The notes under the pieces: generated by a model
What the model was told of the DNA's origin: nothing
The model's input: the letters and a program-made list of their open reading frames with translations, nothing else
Database searches by the model: none
Source of the DNA: Campylobacterota bacterium
Lineage (GTDB): Bacteria > Campylobacterota > Campylobacteria > Campylobacterales > Nitratiruptoraceae
DNA length: 64,000 bases
Assembly (NCBI GenBank): GCA_013153715.1
Contig: JAADDW010000015.1
Coordinates: 1-64,000, forward strand
Reading direction: 5' to 3'
Shown here: positions 36,105 through 46,137 of the stretch, one piece after another
How the letters are laid out: each line of letters starts with the position of its first letter
How positions within the stretch are numbered: position 1 is the first letter of the stretch
Made by a program: the position numbers and the translations under genes

Positions 36105-36856
36105 AGATCGTTACCCCAGCCAAACTCAATATCTTCCTGAAGGTCGTCGGTTTCCGGGGGGAGTACCATGAGATCTCCTCCCGCTTCATCAGATATGAGG
36201 AGCTCTCCGATACCCTCCACTTCCTCCCTGCCGAGGTGGGCCATTTTACCATCGAAGGTTTCCCCTTCCCCCCTGAGGAGAATATTATCTACAGGGCCTA
36301 CAGAGTCCTAGCCGCCTCCTTTCCCGAGGTGGAGGAGTTCTTCCGCTCCCATAAGGTCGTTGTGGAGAAGAGAATACCGATGGGGGGCGGGTTGGGAGGG
36401 GGGAGCTCCAACGGGGCAGGTTTCATAGAGTTGGTCAACAGAGTCCTCAGGCTCGGAATGGGGAGGGAGGAGATGGCGGAGATCGGCGTGAAGCTGGGGG
36501 CCGATCTCCCCTTCTTCATCTCCGGGTATCGGAGTGCCAATGTTGGAGGGATCGGAGAGATCATTGAGCCCTTTGACGATGAGGTTGGAGAGATAGAGCT
36601 CAAGCTCCTCCACCTCCACTGTGAGACCGGCAGGGTCTATCGCCACTATCGCCAACTCTCCGGGGGCCGTTTTGAGAGGGGATTGGCCCGGAAGCTGGAG
36701 GAGATGACGAGTAACGAAATTTTAGCTACAATTGAGCCCCTCAGAGCCAACGATCTCTTTGGGAGTGCCGTCCATCTCTGTCCCGAGCTGGGCCGATACA
36801 GCTCGGACTACTTTTTGAGCGGCAGTGGGAGTACACTTTTCAGGAGTAGAAGATGA
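36101..36856 (+). CDS. ispE: 4-diphosphocytidyl-2-C-methyl-D-erythritol kinase
   Basis: 251 residues. [19 protein letters not shown] starts the GHMP-kinase fold; [15 protein letters not shown] is the ATP loop; [11 protein letters not shown] is the ispE signature; [10 protein letters not shown] is the C-terminal GHMP motif. Phosphorylates CDP-ME in the MEP isoprenoid pathway. The start is GTG overlapping truB (GTGA). Slightly short for the family. Confidence 0.92.
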   Translation: MKIVTPAKLNIFLKVVGFRGEYHEISSRFIRYEELSDTLHFLPAEVGHFTIEGFPFPPEENIIYRAYRVLAASFPEVEEFFRSHKVVVEKRIPMGGGLGGGSSNGAGFIELVNRVLRLGMGREEMAEIGVKLGADLPFFISGYRSANVGGIGEIIEPFDDEVGEIELKLLHLHCETGRVYRHYRQLSGGRFERGLARKLEEMTSNEILATIEPLRANDLFGSAVHLCPELGRYSSDYFLSGSGSTLFRSRR

Positions 36857-37305
36857 AGGTGGTCGCCACCAACAAGAAAGCCTACCATGATTTCGAGATT
36901 TTGGACAAGTATGAGGCGGGGCTGGTCCTCACGGGGAGTGAGGTCAAGGCCATCAGGGCCGGTCGGGTCAATCTGAAGGATAGCTTCGTCAGATTTGTCA
37001 AAGGGGAGCCCTTCCTCTTCGGCATGCATATCAGCCACCTCGACTCGGCAAATCCCTATTTCAAGCCCGATGAGAAGCGGCCCCGAAAACTTCTGCTCCA
37101 CAAAAAGGAGATAAACAAACTCTTGGGGAAGAGTAGCGAAAAGGGATATACGGTGGTCCCTCTGAAGCTCTACTTCAACAGGAGGAACTTGGCCAAGGTG
37201 GAGATCGCCCTGGCCAAAGGAAAGACCCTCCACGACAAGAGGGAGAGTCTCAAGCGAAAAATCCTGGATCGGGAGGCCCGGGCCGCCCTCAAAGATTATC
37301 GGTAA
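36853..37305 (+). CDS. smpB: SsrA-binding protein SmpB
   Basis: 150 residues. [64 protein letters not shown] and the basic tail [25 protein letters not shown] are classic SmpB. Binds tmRNA for trans-translation. ATGA overlap with ispE. Its end overlaps the convergent gene by 10 bases. No tmRNA gene (ssrA) is in the window. Confidence 0.97.
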   Translation: MKVVATNKKAYHDFEILDKYEAGLVLTGSEVKAIRAGRVNLKDSFVRFVKGEPFLFGMHISHLDSANPYFKPDEKRPRKLLLHKKEINKLLGKSSEKGYTVVPLKLYFNRRNLAKVEIALAKGKTLHDKRESLKRKILDREARAALKDYR

Positions 37306-37877
37306 CGGGCGATCAGACGGAGGTGGTACTCCACCCTCCCCTTGCGGAAGTGGACCTCCTTCCTCCTCCCCCTGTCGGTGGCCACGACCCTCTCGGTCTC
37401 CCGGGAGAGGAAGAAGCGGCCCATGTACCCCCCTGTTCCAACCTTTCTCGGATCGGGTCTCACATTGATAAAGAGGGTATTGCCCCGTCGGGCTACCCAG
37501 AAGCAGTAACTATCGAAACAGACCTTCCTCACCTCTCCGTCGATAAGGGTGAAGCTGAGGGGGGCGATCCCCCTCTTTTCCCTTCTATCCCGGATCCAGC
37601 CTGCCACAATCTCGACCTCGGCCTCCCGCATGCCGGGGAGGAGGGGAACCTCTCTAGGAGATCTGCCGGAAGAGCCCTTGAAGAGGTGGGAGAGCTCCTT
37701 TCTGCCTGAACAGGACCCCTTCCTTCCCTTCCGCTCCTGGAGGTAGATTTTGCAGATCTCCTCCCGCTGGTGGGAGTTGAAGGACCAGAAGGCCCGCTCA
37801 TCTATGCCGCAGATCTTCTTGCCATATCCCGCTGTCCCGATGAGGAGGAGAAGGATAAATGGTAGGAGAGAGCCCAT
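37296..37877 (-). CDS. Secreted hypothetical protein, 193 aa
   Basis: Starts at ATG 37877 behind AAAAGGGGG. Signal peptide (about 1-19, [16 protein letters not shown]). Basic, with Cys residues at positions that could form disulfides ([28 protein letters not shown]). The last third has strands ([27 protein letters not shown]). The family is not recognised. Downstream of ribE on the same strand with a 53-base gap. Confidence 0.6.
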   Translation of the reverse strand: MGSLLPFILLLLIGTAGYGKKICGIDERAFWSFNSHQREEICKIYLQERKGRKGSCSGRKELSHLFKGSSGRSPREVPLLPGMREAEVEIVAGWIRDRREKRGIAPLSFTLIDGEVRKVCFDSYCFWVARRGNTLFINVRPDPRKVGTGGYMGRFFLSRETERVVATDRGRRKEVHFRKGRVEYHLRLIARYR

Positions 37878-37930
37878 GGTACCCCCTTTTTGAGAGATTA
37901 TACCGCCCCGTTGTGGAGAAATTGTGGATT

Positions 37931-38554
37931 CTAGAAGAGGGAGTGGAACCTGTCGATCTCCTCCCATGTGAGGGGAGCCTGTGGAGGTTGCCCCCTCCTC
38001 TGGAGAATGTGGTAGGTGTAGCGGGCGAAGAGGTCGGTCTCTATATTGACCCGCCGTCCCTCTCGGTAGGTGGAGAAGAGGGTCTCCTCCATTGTGATCG
38101 GAATGAGGGTGAGGCGGAAGAGGGTCTGGAAGACATCGTTAATCGTAAGGCTGACACCGTCAACGGCTATCGACCCTTTGGGGGCTATGAGGGGGATCAC
38201 CCTTTCCGAGACTTCGATGGAAAACTGGGTGGCGTTCTCTCCCCTCTCTATCGCCCGAATAGTTCCGACTGCATCGATATGGCCCTGGACAATATGGCCC
38301 TCAATTCTGTCGCTCAGCCTCATTGCCGGCTCGATATGGACCCTCCCCTTGAAATTCTCCACCGCCACCACCTTCCTAGTCTCGTCTCCCACCTCGACTG
38401 TGAAGCCGTCGCTGTGGAGTTCGGTGACAGAGAGGCAGACGCCGTTGACAGCAATGGAGTCTCCCCTCTCCGGTCGGTGTCGGGCCCCCAACCTCATCTT
38501 TTTCCCGTCGAAATGGAGGACCGTTGCGATCTCCCTTATCACCCCTGTAAACAT
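37931..38554 (-). CDS. ribE: Riboflavin synthase
   Basis: 207 residues, two similar beta-barrel halves. MFTGVIREIATVLHFD, GDSIAVNGVCLSVTEL, GHIVQGHIDAVGTI and GSIAVDGVSLTINDVF are the tandem lumazine-binding motifs. Makes riboflavin from dimethyl-ribityllumazine. A probable AT-rich promoter lies in the 106-base divergent spacer to mnmG. Confidence 0.95.
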   Translation of the reverse strand: MFTGVIREIATVLHFDGKKMRLGARHRPERGDSIAVNGVCLSVTELHSDGFTVEVGDETRKVVAVENFKGRVHIEPAMRLSDRIEGHIVQGHIDAVGTIRAIERGENATQFSIEVSERVIPLIAPKGSIAVDGVSLTINDVFQTLFRLTLIPITMEETLFSTYREGRRVNIETDLFARYTYHILQRRGQPPQAPLTWEEIDRFHSLF

Positions 38555-38592
38555 CTTCCCCCTTCCGTGAGGTTGCTCTCCTCCCCTCTTTG

Positions 38593-38601
38593 TGCTAATA
38601 T
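38593..38601 (+). promoter_or_regulatory. Extended -10 promoter (TGCTAATAT) of mnmG
   Basis: TG-C-TAATAT, 60 bases before ATG 38661, in the divergent spacer with ribE. A further AT-rich run (GATTTTTAATTATACC) lies near 38630-38645. Confidence 0.4.
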
Positions 38602-38660
38602 CCTCTCCAAGGAGAGTTCCTCCATCTGGCGATTTTTAATTATACCATTAAGGGAGTCCG

Positions 38661-40532
38661 ATGAAGTACGATGTTATCGTCATTGGAGGGGGGCACGCAG
38701 GGATAGAGGCCGCTCTGGCCTCTGCCCGAATGGGTGCCAAGACCCTAATGATTACTATTCTGGCTGAACAGATTGGGGCGGCCAGCTGTAACCCGGCCAT
38801 CGGAGGGCTGGCCAAGGGACATCTGGTTAAGGAGATCGATGCCCTCGGTGGGGAGATGGGGCTTCTCACCGACAGGACCGGAATTCAGTTCCGGATCCTC
38901 AACCGCTCCAAGGGACCGGCTGTCAGGGGGAGCAGGGCCCAGATCGATATGGATCGGTACCGTATAGAGGCTCGGAGGAGCGTCCTCAACACTCCCTATC
39001 TCGATGTGATCCAGGAGATGGTGGAGCGGATTCTGACCAAGGGGGGACGGGTGACCGGTGTCGAGACCAATCTGGGCAATGTCTATCACGCTCCCAAGGT
39101 CATTGTGACGACGGGAACATTTTTGAGGGGGCTCATCCATATCGGGGAGATACGGCAGGAGGCGGGGAGGGCCGGTGAGTTCGCCTCCAAAAACCTCAGC
39201 CGCTCCCTGGAGGAGTTGGGACTCCGTCTGGGAAGGCTGAAGACCGGAACCTGCGCCCGAATTGACGCCAAGACCATCGATTTCGGGAAGATGGAGATCC
39301 AGACCGGAGATGAGAGGCCGATTCCCTTCAGTTTCAGAACGGATCGGAGGGAGTTCAACCCTCTCCAGCTCCCCTGTTATGTGACCTATACCAATGAGCG
39401 GACCCATGAGATTATCGAGTCCAACTTCCACAGGGCTCCCCTCTTCACGGGGCAGATTGAAGGTGTCGGTCCCCGCTACTGCCCGAGCATCGAGGATAAG
39501 GTCTATCGCTTCAGGGAGAAGGAGCGCCACCATATCTTTGTGGAGCCCCAGACCCTGGAGGCCACCGAGTACTATATCAACGGATTGAGTACCTCCCTCC
39601 CCCCCGATGTTCAGCTGGAGATGATCCGCTCCATCAAAGGGTTGGAACGGGCCAAACCTGTCAGATTTGGCTACGCCATAGAGTATGACTATGTCGATCC
39701 GACCCAGCTCTACCACACCCTGGAGACCAAGGAGGTCCAGGGGCTCTACCTGGCCGGCCAGATCAACGGAACGACCGGCTATGAGGAGGCCGCCGCCCAG
39801 GGGATTATGGCGGGGATCAATGCGGTCCTCGCCCTTCGGGGAGAGGAGCCCCTCATTCTGGGGAGAGATGAGGCCTATATCGGGGTCCTCATCGATGATC
39901 TGGTGACCAAGGGGACAAAGGAGCCCTACCGCATGTTCACCAGCAGGGCCGAATTCAGACTCCTCTTGAGGGAGGACAATGCCGATCTGCGGCTCATGCC
40001 CTACGGCCATAAGCTGGGACTCATCGATGAGGATACCTATAGCAGAATGGTTCGGAAGAGGGAGCAGATCGAGAGGGGGCTCCACTATCTAGAGAGCCAC
40101 TTCCTCACACCGACCAAGGAGAACCTCCAATTTCTGGAGGAGCTTGGGGAGGAGCGGATCAATGACAAGGTGAGCCTCAAAAATCTAGCGGCCCGAAAGG
40201 GGTTTACTGTGGAGAAGTTGGAGAAGATCGCCCCTCCCATAGCGGAGTTTTCGGAGGAGGCCAAGGAGCAGATTCTCATTGAGGCCAAATACCACCAGTA
40301 TATCAAGATGCAACAGGAGCAGATCGAAAAGATGCATGAGATGCTCCGAATTGAAATTCCCGAGGATCTCGACATCGAGAGTATTAGCGGGCTGAGCAAT
40401 GAGGTCAAGGAGAAACTGAGACTCCACAAGCCCAAGACCCTCTTTGAAGCGAGCCGCATCAGCGGTATCACGCCTGCCGCCGTCGAGATTCTCCATATCT
40501 ATATCAAAATGCGTGAGAGGGGGAAGGTATGA
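38661..40532 (+). CDS. mnmG: tRNA uridine 5-carboxymethylaminomethyl modification enzyme
   Basis: 623 residues. FAD loop [108 protein letters not shown]. Together with MnmE it makes cmnm5U34. RBS AGGGAG. ATGA overlap with the next gene. The name gidA is an older synonym. Confidence 0.97.
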   Translation: MKYDVIVIGGGHAGIEAALASARMGAKTLMITILAEQIGAASCNPAIGGLAKGHLVKEIDALGGEMGLLTDRTGIQFRILNRSKGPAVRGSRAQIDMDRYRIEARRSVLNTPYLDVIQEMVERILTKGGRVTGVETNLGNVYHAPKVIVTTGTFLRGLIHIGEIRQEAGRAGEFASKNLSRSLEELGLRLGRLKTGTCARIDAKTIDFGKMEIQTGDERPIPFSFRTDRREFNPLQLPCYVTYTNERTHEIIESNFHRAPLFTGQIEGVGPRYCPSIEDKVYRFREKERHHIFVEPQTLEATEYYINGLSTSLPPDVQLEMIRSIKGLERAKPVRFGYAIEYDYVDPTQLYHTLETKEVQGLYLAGQINGTTGYEEAAAQGIMAGINAVLALRGEEPLILGRDEAYIGVLIDDLVTKGTKEPYRMFTSRAEFRLLLREDNADLRLMPYGHKLGLIDEDTYSRMVRKREQIERGLHYLESHFLTPTKENLQFLEELGEERINDKVSLKNLAARKGFTVEKLEKIAPPIAEFSEEAKEQILIEAKYHQYIKMQQEQIEKMHEMLRIEIPEDLDIESISGLSNEVKEKLRLHKPKTLFEASRISGITPAAVEILHIYIKMRERGKV

Positions 40533-41362
40533 TCTATCTCTATGTCCGAACCGACAACCGTCGGGACCTGGACCGGTTGAGGAGGACGGTGGCTCTGGCC
40601 CGGGAGTTCGATGAGGTCTATCTGATGACCACCGATTTCCGGGCCGCCCTCTACGGGAGGGAGCTCGGTATCCAGCGGACCGTCGGTATCGAGGATTTCC
40701 GCAACATATCCCAGATCTGTCAGAGGGGGGATATTCTCATCTTCGACAGCGATGAGCACCTGGAGAATGACCATATCCACCAGGAGATGATCGACTACTT
40801 CGGGAGATTTATACGGATCAGCTACGATCCCGCCGATAGGAGGAGGGAGGGGGAGATACTCATCTCTCCCTATCTGGAAGGGGAGGGGATCGTCAATGGA
40901 ATTCTCATCGACAGGCGGTTCTTCCAGGGGTTCGAGAAGGGGATGGAGCCCCTCTTCTTCTGGGGAGATGCCGACTATGAGAAGGAGCTCCTGGAGATAG
41001 CTCCCCGACTGGGAGGCTCCTTCTCCCTCATTGAGGGGCTCTACTTCTTTGCAGGTTACGATGATGAATTGAGGGAGTTCTTCAGGGAGGTCTATCCCCC
41101 CGAAGAGTATCTCGATCTCCTCCGGGGAGCTGGTCTCCTCTTGACCGCCTCTCCCCAGACAGCTCTGGAAGGGGGAGCGGCAGGGGCTCGGGTCGCCTAT
41201 CTTCCCAAAGGGGAGAGTGAGTATGAGAAGCTTCTCGGAGAGCTGGGGCTGGTCCGATGGAGGGAAGGGCTCCCTCTCCAAGAGTTTCGGGAGCTCGATC
41301 GGGAGGCCCTCTACCATCGGGGAACCCTGGCCATTAGAGAGGCTCTGGAGGCTTTTCTCTAG
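40529..41362 (+). CDS. Hypothetical protein, possible PseG/SpsG-like fold, 277 aa
   Basis: Soluble 277-residue protein, coupled to mnmG by ATGA. The N-terminal half ([74 protein letters not shown]) and the C-terminal half ([44 protein letters not shown]) resemble the two Rossmann-like halves of PseG-type sugar hydrolases. Key catalytic residues cannot be confirmed. The gene is often beside mnmG in this phylum. Function unknown. Confidence 0.5.
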   Translation: MIYLYVRTDNRRDLDRLRRTVALAREFDEVYLMTTDFRAALYGRELGIQRTVGIEDFRNISQICQRGDILIFDSDEHLENDHIHQEMIDYFGRFIRISYDPADRRREGEILISPYLEGEGIVNGILIDRRFFQGFEKGMEPLFFWGDADYEKELLEIAPRLGGSFSLIEGLYFFAGYDDELREFFREVYPPEEYLDLLRGAGLLLTASPQTALEGGAAGARVAYLPKGESEYEKLLGELGLVRWREGLPLQEFRELDREALYHRGTLAIREALEAFL

Positions 41363-41367
41363 AGGAG

Positions 41368-41384
41368 CCCCCTTTTTTTGGGGG
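41368..41384 (+). terminator. Hairpin after the mnmG-linked gene
   Basis: CCCCC, loop of seven T, GGGGG. Five base pairs; sits 6 bases past the stop. It is followed by AT-rich sequence with TGCTATCTT (about 41402-41410) that may be the petA -10. Confidence 0.4.
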
Positions 41385-41462
41385 AGAGGACAATATATTT
41401 ATGCTATCTTAATATTAGTTGTAATAAAATAGGCTGATCCAAATTTTATGAAAGGATTGCCT

Positions 41463-41981
41463 ATGGCAGATCAAGGAAGACGGGACTTTATCGGGATGGT
41501 CTTCGGCGGCTTTGCTGCAGTCGGTGGTTTGGCCGCTCTCTATGCCATGAAACGCACCTGGGACCCACTGCCCAGTGTCATGGCGGCCGGTTTCACCACC
41601 GTCGATCTCTCTCCCATGAAGGATGGGGAGCTCCGTACGGTGACCTGGCGGGGTAAGCCGATCTTCATTCTCAAGAAGCCTCCGACGGACAACTGTACCA
41701 AGGAGAAGGATGAGACCAAGAAGAGGTTGGTCAATATTGGAGGGAGCGACTACCTCATCATGATCGGCCTCTGTACCCATCTCGGTTGTATTCCCAGCTG
41801 GGAGCCTGAGAAGAAGGTCTTCCACTGCGCCTGCCACGGGGGACTCTATGACGCCTGTGGTGTCAACACATTTGGACCTCCTCCGAGACCTATGGATATT
41901 CCACCGTTCAAAATAGAGGGAACAAAACTGGTACTGGGCGAAGAGGGACCTGAGTACAAGAAACTGGTCGGCAAAGCGTAA
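41463..41981 (+). CDS. petA: Rieske iron-sulfur protein of the bc1 complex
   Basis: 172 residues from ATG 41463 (AAAGGA upstream). RRDFIGMVFGGFAAVGGLAALYAM is a Tat-type N-terminus that stays as membrane anchor. The Rieske cluster motifs are CTHLGC (Cys104, His106, Cys109) and CACHGG (Cys124, His125). Carries electrons from quinol to cytochrome c1. First of petABC; the window's low-oxygen/nitrate lifestyle uses this complex with terminal cytochrome-c consumers. Confidence 0.95.
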   Translation: MADQGRRDFIGMVFGGFAAVGGLAALYAMKRTWDPLPSVMAAGFTTVDLSPMKDGELRTVTWRGKPIFILKKPPTDNCTKEKDETKKRLVNIGGSDYLIMIGLCTHLGCIPSWEPEKKVFHCACHGGLYDACGVNTFGPPPRPMDIPPFKIEGTKLVLGEEGPEYKKLVGKA

Positions 41982-41990
41982 GGAGGAGTT

Positions 41991-43394
41991 ATGGCACACT
42001 TTGAGAAGGCAAACAGCGTCTATGAGTGGCTCGATCAGCGGTTAGCTCTCGACAAGCTCTGGAAGGTTCTGGCGGCAGAATACTGGATTCCGAAGAATAT
42101 CAACTTCCTCTGGGCCATGGGGGTCGTCCTGATGACGATGTTCACAATTCTCGTCATCAGCGGTATCTTCCTCCTCATGTACTACAAACCCGATACGAAA
42201 CTGGCCTTTGACAGCGTCAACTATACAATTATGCAGGAGGTCTGGTTCGGTTGGCTCTGGCGGCATATGCATGCGGTGGCGGCTTCTGTTGTCTTCCTGG
42301 TCATCTATATCCACATGTTGACAGGGATCTACTACGCCTCCTACAAACGGGGACGGGAGATGATCTGGATCTCCGGTATGCTCCTCTTCGTTACCTTCAG
42401 TGCTGAAGCCTTCAGCGGCTATATGCTCCCCTGGGGACAGATGAGCTATTGGGCGGCCCAGGTTATCACCAACCTCTTTGGCGGTATCCCCTTTATTGGT
42501 GACGATCTGGTCATCTGGATTCGGGGGAACTTCTATGTCTCCGATCCCACTCTGACCCGTTTCTTCATGCTCCATGTCTTCCTCATGCCTATTATCATTA
42601 TGATGATTATCGGTCTCCACTTCTACACTTTGAGGATTCCCCATGTCAACAACCAAGATGGGGAGGAGATCGACTTCGACGCTGAAGCGGAGAAGTATAA
42701 AGCGGGGTTGAAGAAGGAGGCCAAAGTTATCCCCTTCTGGCCTGTATTCTTGAGCAAGGACTTCTTCGTTCTCGGGGTCTTCATGATCTTCTACTTCTAT
42801 CTTGTCTTCTACCACTACGATTTCGCTATGGACCCCATCAACTTCGATCCTGCCGATCCGATGAAGACACCGCCCCACATCTATCCTGAGTGGTACTTCC
42901 TCTGGAGTTATGAGGTCTTGAGGGGCTTCTTCTTCGATGTGGGACCCTTCTCAGCTATGGATATGGGATTGATCGCCTTCGGTATCGCCAATGTGATCTT
43001 TTTCTTCCTCCCCTGGTTCGATAAGAACGATGAGGTTGCTCCCGCTTCAAGGAGAGGAGGTTTCTTCATCTGGTTCTGGCTCTTGGTGGCAGATATGATC
43101 ATCCTCACTATCTGGGGTAAACTCCCTCCCACAGGGTTCAACGCCTACATCGGATATGTGGCGGCTGTCGGTTTCCTCGCTCTCTTTGCCGCTTTACCTG
43201 CCCTCACAGCGGGGAGAAAGGGGCTCTTGAAGTTTGTTATCGCTACAACAGTTGTCCTCTTCATTGCAGGATTCCTTGAGTATACCAAGACATTGGGTAA
43301 CGGTTTCATCATTACCCTCCTCTTCCTTGTATTCTATGCGCTCTTCTTCCTCTCTCCAGTCATTGTTAAACGAGTTTCAGGGGGTGCCAGATGA
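41991..43394 (+). CDS. petB: Cytochrome b subunit of the bc1 complex
   Basis: 467 residues, a full-length cytochrome b in one chain. RHMHAVAASVVFLVIYIHML and FMLHVFLMPIIIMMIIGLHFYTL carry the four heme-ligand His; PEWYFLWSYEVLRG is the Qo-site PEWY motif. The C-terminal end adds two or three helices beyond a standard 380-410-residue cytochrome b. RBS AAGGAGGAG. Coupled to petC by ATGA. Confidence 0.93.
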   Translation: MAHFEKANSVYEWLDQRLALDKLWKVLAAEYWIPKNINFLWAMGVVLMTMFTILVISGIFLLMYYKPDTKLAFDSVNYTIMQEVWFGWLWRHMHAVAASVVFLVIYIHMLTGIYYASYKRGREMIWISGMLLFVTFSAEAFSGYMLPWGQMSYWAAQVITNLFGGIPFIGDDLVIWIRGNFYVSDPTLTRFFMLHVFLMPIIIMMIIGLHFYTLRIPHVNNQDGEEIDFDAEAEKYKAGLKKEAKVIPFWPVFLSKDFFVLGVFMIFYFYLVFYHYDFAMDPINFDPADPMKTPPHIYPEWYFLWSYEVLRGFFFDVGPFSAMDMGLIAFGIANVIFFFLPWFDKNDEVAPASRRGGFFIWFWLLVADMIILTIWGKLPPTGFNAYIGYVAAVGFLALFAALPALTAGRKGLLKFVIATTVVLFIAGFLEYTKTLGNGFIITLLFLVFYALFFLSPVIVKRVSGGAR

Positions 43395-44308
43395 ATAAAG
43401 AGTTGAAGATATTAGCGATCATCATCGTACTGGTCGGAATTACCTACTGGGGGATCGAGCCCTATGCCCACTCGGTGATGCACCCTCACCATGAGCCGGC
43501 TACCTTCGCCTACGAGGATCTGAAGCCGTTGAAGGTGAAGGGGAATGCCCAGAAGGGTGCCCAGGCCATTATAAATAACGGCTGTACAGGGTGTCACTCT
43601 ATCAAGTCCCAGAACATTCCGGCTCCCATGGATCCTGTGAGTGCCAGTGCCAGCTATGGCGTCAATCCTCCCGACCTCAGCCTCATTGGAGCCGTTGTCG
43701 ATCCTAAATTCTTGGCCAACTTCATCAAAAATCCGGCCCATGCGGCCCTTCTCGACCACAAGTTCAACGATAAGAAACCCTACCCCATGCCCGGTTTCTT
43801 TGGAAGTGAGCAAGACCTTGCCGATATAGTGGCCTATCTTGTCTCCATCGCTCCCAAGGAGGTCTCTGAGAAAGAGGCCTTTGAAGTCGGATGTGGACGG
43901 TGCCATAATCTCCGTTACGACAACTGGACCGTTATCGGAGAGAAGCCCAAATTCAAGAGCAAGGTCGAGGAGGCAGATTTCGAGTTGAAGCTTGCCCAGT
44001 ATGAGGAGAATCTCAAGAACTATCTCGGAACGACTCCCCCCGATCTCAGCATGTTCATCAGGAGTCGGGGACCCGAGTATATCCGAGACTTCATAGAAAA
44101 TCCCCAGAAAATTCTCCACGGCACAGCTATGCCTCGGGTAGGATTGACCGAAGAGGCCACCGAGAAGGTTGTAGCCCACCTCGAAAAAGTTGGGGATCGC
44201 AAGAAGGATAAACGGAACTTCTTGGGTATCTGGGTGATCGGATACTTTATTATCTTCGCCGTCCTCGCCTATCTCTGGAAGAAGAAGATCTGGGCCGAGG
44301 TCGAGTAG
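43391..44308 (+). CDS. petC: Membrane diheme cytochrome c of the bc1 complex
   Basis: 305 residues. An N-terminal helix ([14 protein letters not shown]), heme sites CTGCH (65-69) and CGRCH (168-172), and a C-terminal helix ([17 protein letters not shown]). The two-heme form replaces cytochrome c1 in Campylobacterota. Axial Met residues are probable in MPGFFG and MPRVGL. Followed by a 9-bp hairpin. Confidence 0.93.
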   Translation: MNKELKILAIIIVLVGITYWGIEPYAHSVMHPHHEPATFAYEDLKPLKVKGNAQKGAQAIINNGCTGCHSIKSQNIPAPMDPVSASASYGVNPPDLSLIGAVVDPKFLANFIKNPAHAALLDHKFNDKKPYPMPGFFGSEQDLADIVAYLVSIAPKEVSEKEAFEVGCGRCHNLRYDNWTVIGEKPKFKSKVEEADFELKLAQYEENLKNYLGTTPPDLSMFIRSRGPEYIRDFIENPQKILHGTAMPRVGLTEEATEKVVAHLEKVGDRKKDKRNFLGIWVIGYFIIFAVLAYLWKKKIWAEVE

Positions 44309-44314
44309 GGAGCT

Positions 44315-44336
44315 CTGGGAGGCTATCGCCTTCCAG
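44315..44336 (+). terminator. Hairpin terminator of petABC
   Basis: CTGGGAGGC (44315-44323), loop TATC, GCCTTCCAG (44328-44336), nine pairs with one G-U. No U tract, but it lies 7 bases after the petC stop. Confidence 0.5.
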
Positions 44337-44371
44337 CCCCTTCCAACTCCCTCCCACTCCTCCTGAATATC

Positions 44372-44380
44372 TGCTACAAT
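44372..44380 (+). promoter_or_regulatory. Extended -10 promoter (TGCTACAAT) of moaA
   Basis: TG-C-TACAAT, 33 bases before ATG 44413. No -35 is clear. Confidence 0.45.
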
Positions 44381-44412
44381 ATATTCCAACGACAAGGGAA
44401 GAAAGAGGCTCT

Positions 44413-45381
44413 ATGCTCATCGATGGACATGGTCGGAGGGTCAATTATCTCCGTATCTCTCTGACGGAGAGGTGTAATTTTCGGTGTCGGTACTGCATGC
44501 CTGAGAAACCTTTCTCCTGGGTCCCCAGGGAGAACCTTCTCAGTTTCGAGGATCTCTTCAAATTTGTCCGGGTCGCCATCGACCACGGGATCGAGAAGAT
44601 TCGACTGACGGGGGGCGAACCGACTCTGAGGGCCGATCTCGATAAATTTATCAAGATGATCTCCGATTATAAGCCCGATATTGATCTGGCTATGACCACA
44701 AATGGTTACCTGCTCAAGGAGATAGCGGGAGATCTGAGGAGGGCCGGGTTGAGACGGCTCAATATCTCCCTGGATAGCCTCGACCCCTCTACCGCCGCCC
44801 TCATAGCGGGGAGAGATGTGCTCTCCAATGTTCTCGCCGGCATCGAGGCGGCCCTCCGAGAGGGGTTTAAAGTGAAGATCAATATGGTCCCCCTCAAGGG
44901 GATCAATGACCATGAGATTGTCGATATTCTGGAGTGGTCCAGGGAGCGGGGGATCCAGGTCCGCTTCATTGAATATATGGAAAATGTCCATGCCCAGAGC
45001 TCCCTCCAGGGACTCCATGGAAGGGAGATTTTGGAACGGATCAGGGAGAGGTACAGGGTAGAGAAGATAGGGCGGCAGGGGAGCAGTCCCGCCTTTCTCT
45101 ACCGTCTCGCCGAAGATGGTTATACCTTTGGGCTCATCGATCCCCATAAACATGACTTCTGTGAGAGTTGCAACCGTATCCGTCTCACGGCCGAGGGGTA
45201 TCTCATTCCCTGCCTCTATTTCGATGAAGCCATGAGTATCAAAGAGGCTGTCGAGGCCGGAGATATAGATGGGGCTGTCGAGATACTCCGTCAGGTTTTG
45301 GCCAACAAGCCCAAGGAGAACAGGTGGAGTGAGGAGAGGAGTGAGCTCTCCAATAGAGCGTTCTATGAAACGGGAGGTTAA
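44413..45381 (+). CDS. moaA: GTP 3',8-cyclase MoaA
   Basis: 322 residues. Radical-SAM site CNFRCRYC (Cys21, 25, 28); C-terminal cluster [19 protein letters not shown]-terminal GlyGly required for catalysis is present (ETGG). Opens the molybdenum cofactor pathway, needed by the formate dehydrogenase at 56.5 kb. Abuts queE (stop and start adjoin). The gga-ggt codons of the GlyGly tail also provide the queE RBS. Confidence 0.96.
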   Translation: MLIDGHGRRVNYLRISLTERCNFRCRYCMPEKPFSWVPRENLLSFEDLFKFVRVAIDHGIEKIRLTGGEPTLRADLDKFIKMISDYKPDIDLAMTTNGYLLKEIAGDLRRAGLRRLNISLDSLDPSTAALIAGRDVLSNVLAGIEAALREGFKVKINMVPLKGINDHEIVDILEWSRERGIQVRFIEYMENVHAQSSLQGLHGREILERIRERYRVEKIGRQGSSPAFLYRLAEDGYTFGLIDPHKHDFCESCNRIRLTAEGYLIPCLYFDEAMSIKEAVEAGDIDGAVEILRQVLANKPKENRWSEERSELSNRAFYETGG

Positions 45382-46137
45382 ATGCTCTATCTGGTGGAAG
45401 ATTTCTACTCCATTCAGGGAGAGGGAAAGTTTGCCGGTACTCCATCGATCTTTCTCCGCTTTGGAGGGTGTAATCTGAGGTGCCCAGGGTTTGGGGAACA
45501 CTTTGTCAAGGATAAGATAGCTCGGGGGTGTGACTCCATCCATGCTGTCTCTAGGGAGCTCTTTGGAGCGGAGTGGAGGGGGGTCACCCTTGAGGATCTC
45601 AAGGGGATTGTGGAGGACCATATTGAACACCTCGATTTCAAACCCCACATAGTCATTACAGGGGGGGAGCCCCTCATCTACTGGAACGATCCGACATTCT
45701 CCAGCTTCATAGAGTACCTGGTGGAGGAGGAATTCATTGTTACTGTGGAGACAAATGGAACAATAGAGATCGATTTCGACAGCTATCCCGCCTATAGAGC
45801 CCTCATCTACGCCTTGGCCGTCAAACTCTCCAATTCGGGGGAGCCCTATGAGAAGCGGATCAACAGGAAGGCCATCAGGAAGATTGTGGAGGGGGGAGCC
45901 TACACCTTCTTCAAGTTCACCCTCTCCAAAAACCTCATCGATTTCAGGGCAGATGAGGAGATTTTCGACATAGTTGCCCCCTACCCCGATCTGGAGGTCT
46001 TCTGTATGCCTCTGGGGGAGAGGGTGGAGGAGTTGAGGAAACATGACCGAGCCGTCGCCCATTTCTGCATGATCCACGGTTTCATCTACAGCGACAGGCT
46101 CCAAGTTCGGCTCTGGAACAGGGAGAGGAGGCGATGA
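45382..46137 (+). CDS. queE: 7-carboxy-7-deazaguanine synthase QueE
   Basis: 251 residues. IQGEGKFAGTPSIFLRFGGCNLRC has the QueE N-terminus, and TGGEPLIYW is the radical SAM GGE motif. The usual CX3CX2C is expanded: Cys30, Cys34 and Cys50 (GCDS), spacing CX3CX15C. Makes CDG from carboxy-tetrahydropterin in the queuosine pathway, next to queD. RBS GGAGG lies in the last moaA codons. Overlaps queD by four bases. Confidence 0.88.
   Translation: MLYLVEDFYSIQGEGKFAGTPSIFLRFGGCNLRCPGFGEHFVKDKIARGCDSIHAVSRELFGAEWRGVTLEDLKGIVEDHIEHLDFKPHIVITGGEPLIYWNDPTFSSFIEYLVEEEFIVTVETNGTIEIDFDSYPAYRALIYALAVKLSNSGEPYEKRINRKAIRKIVEGGAYTFFKFTLSKNLIDFRADEEIFDIVAPYPDLEVFCMPLGERVEELRKHDRAVAHFCMIHGFIYSDRLQVRLWNRERRR

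Noticed and set aside
44374-46104. A 576-codon minus-strand frame across moaA and queE
   Set aside because: Antisense shadow of two confidently identified radical SAM genes.
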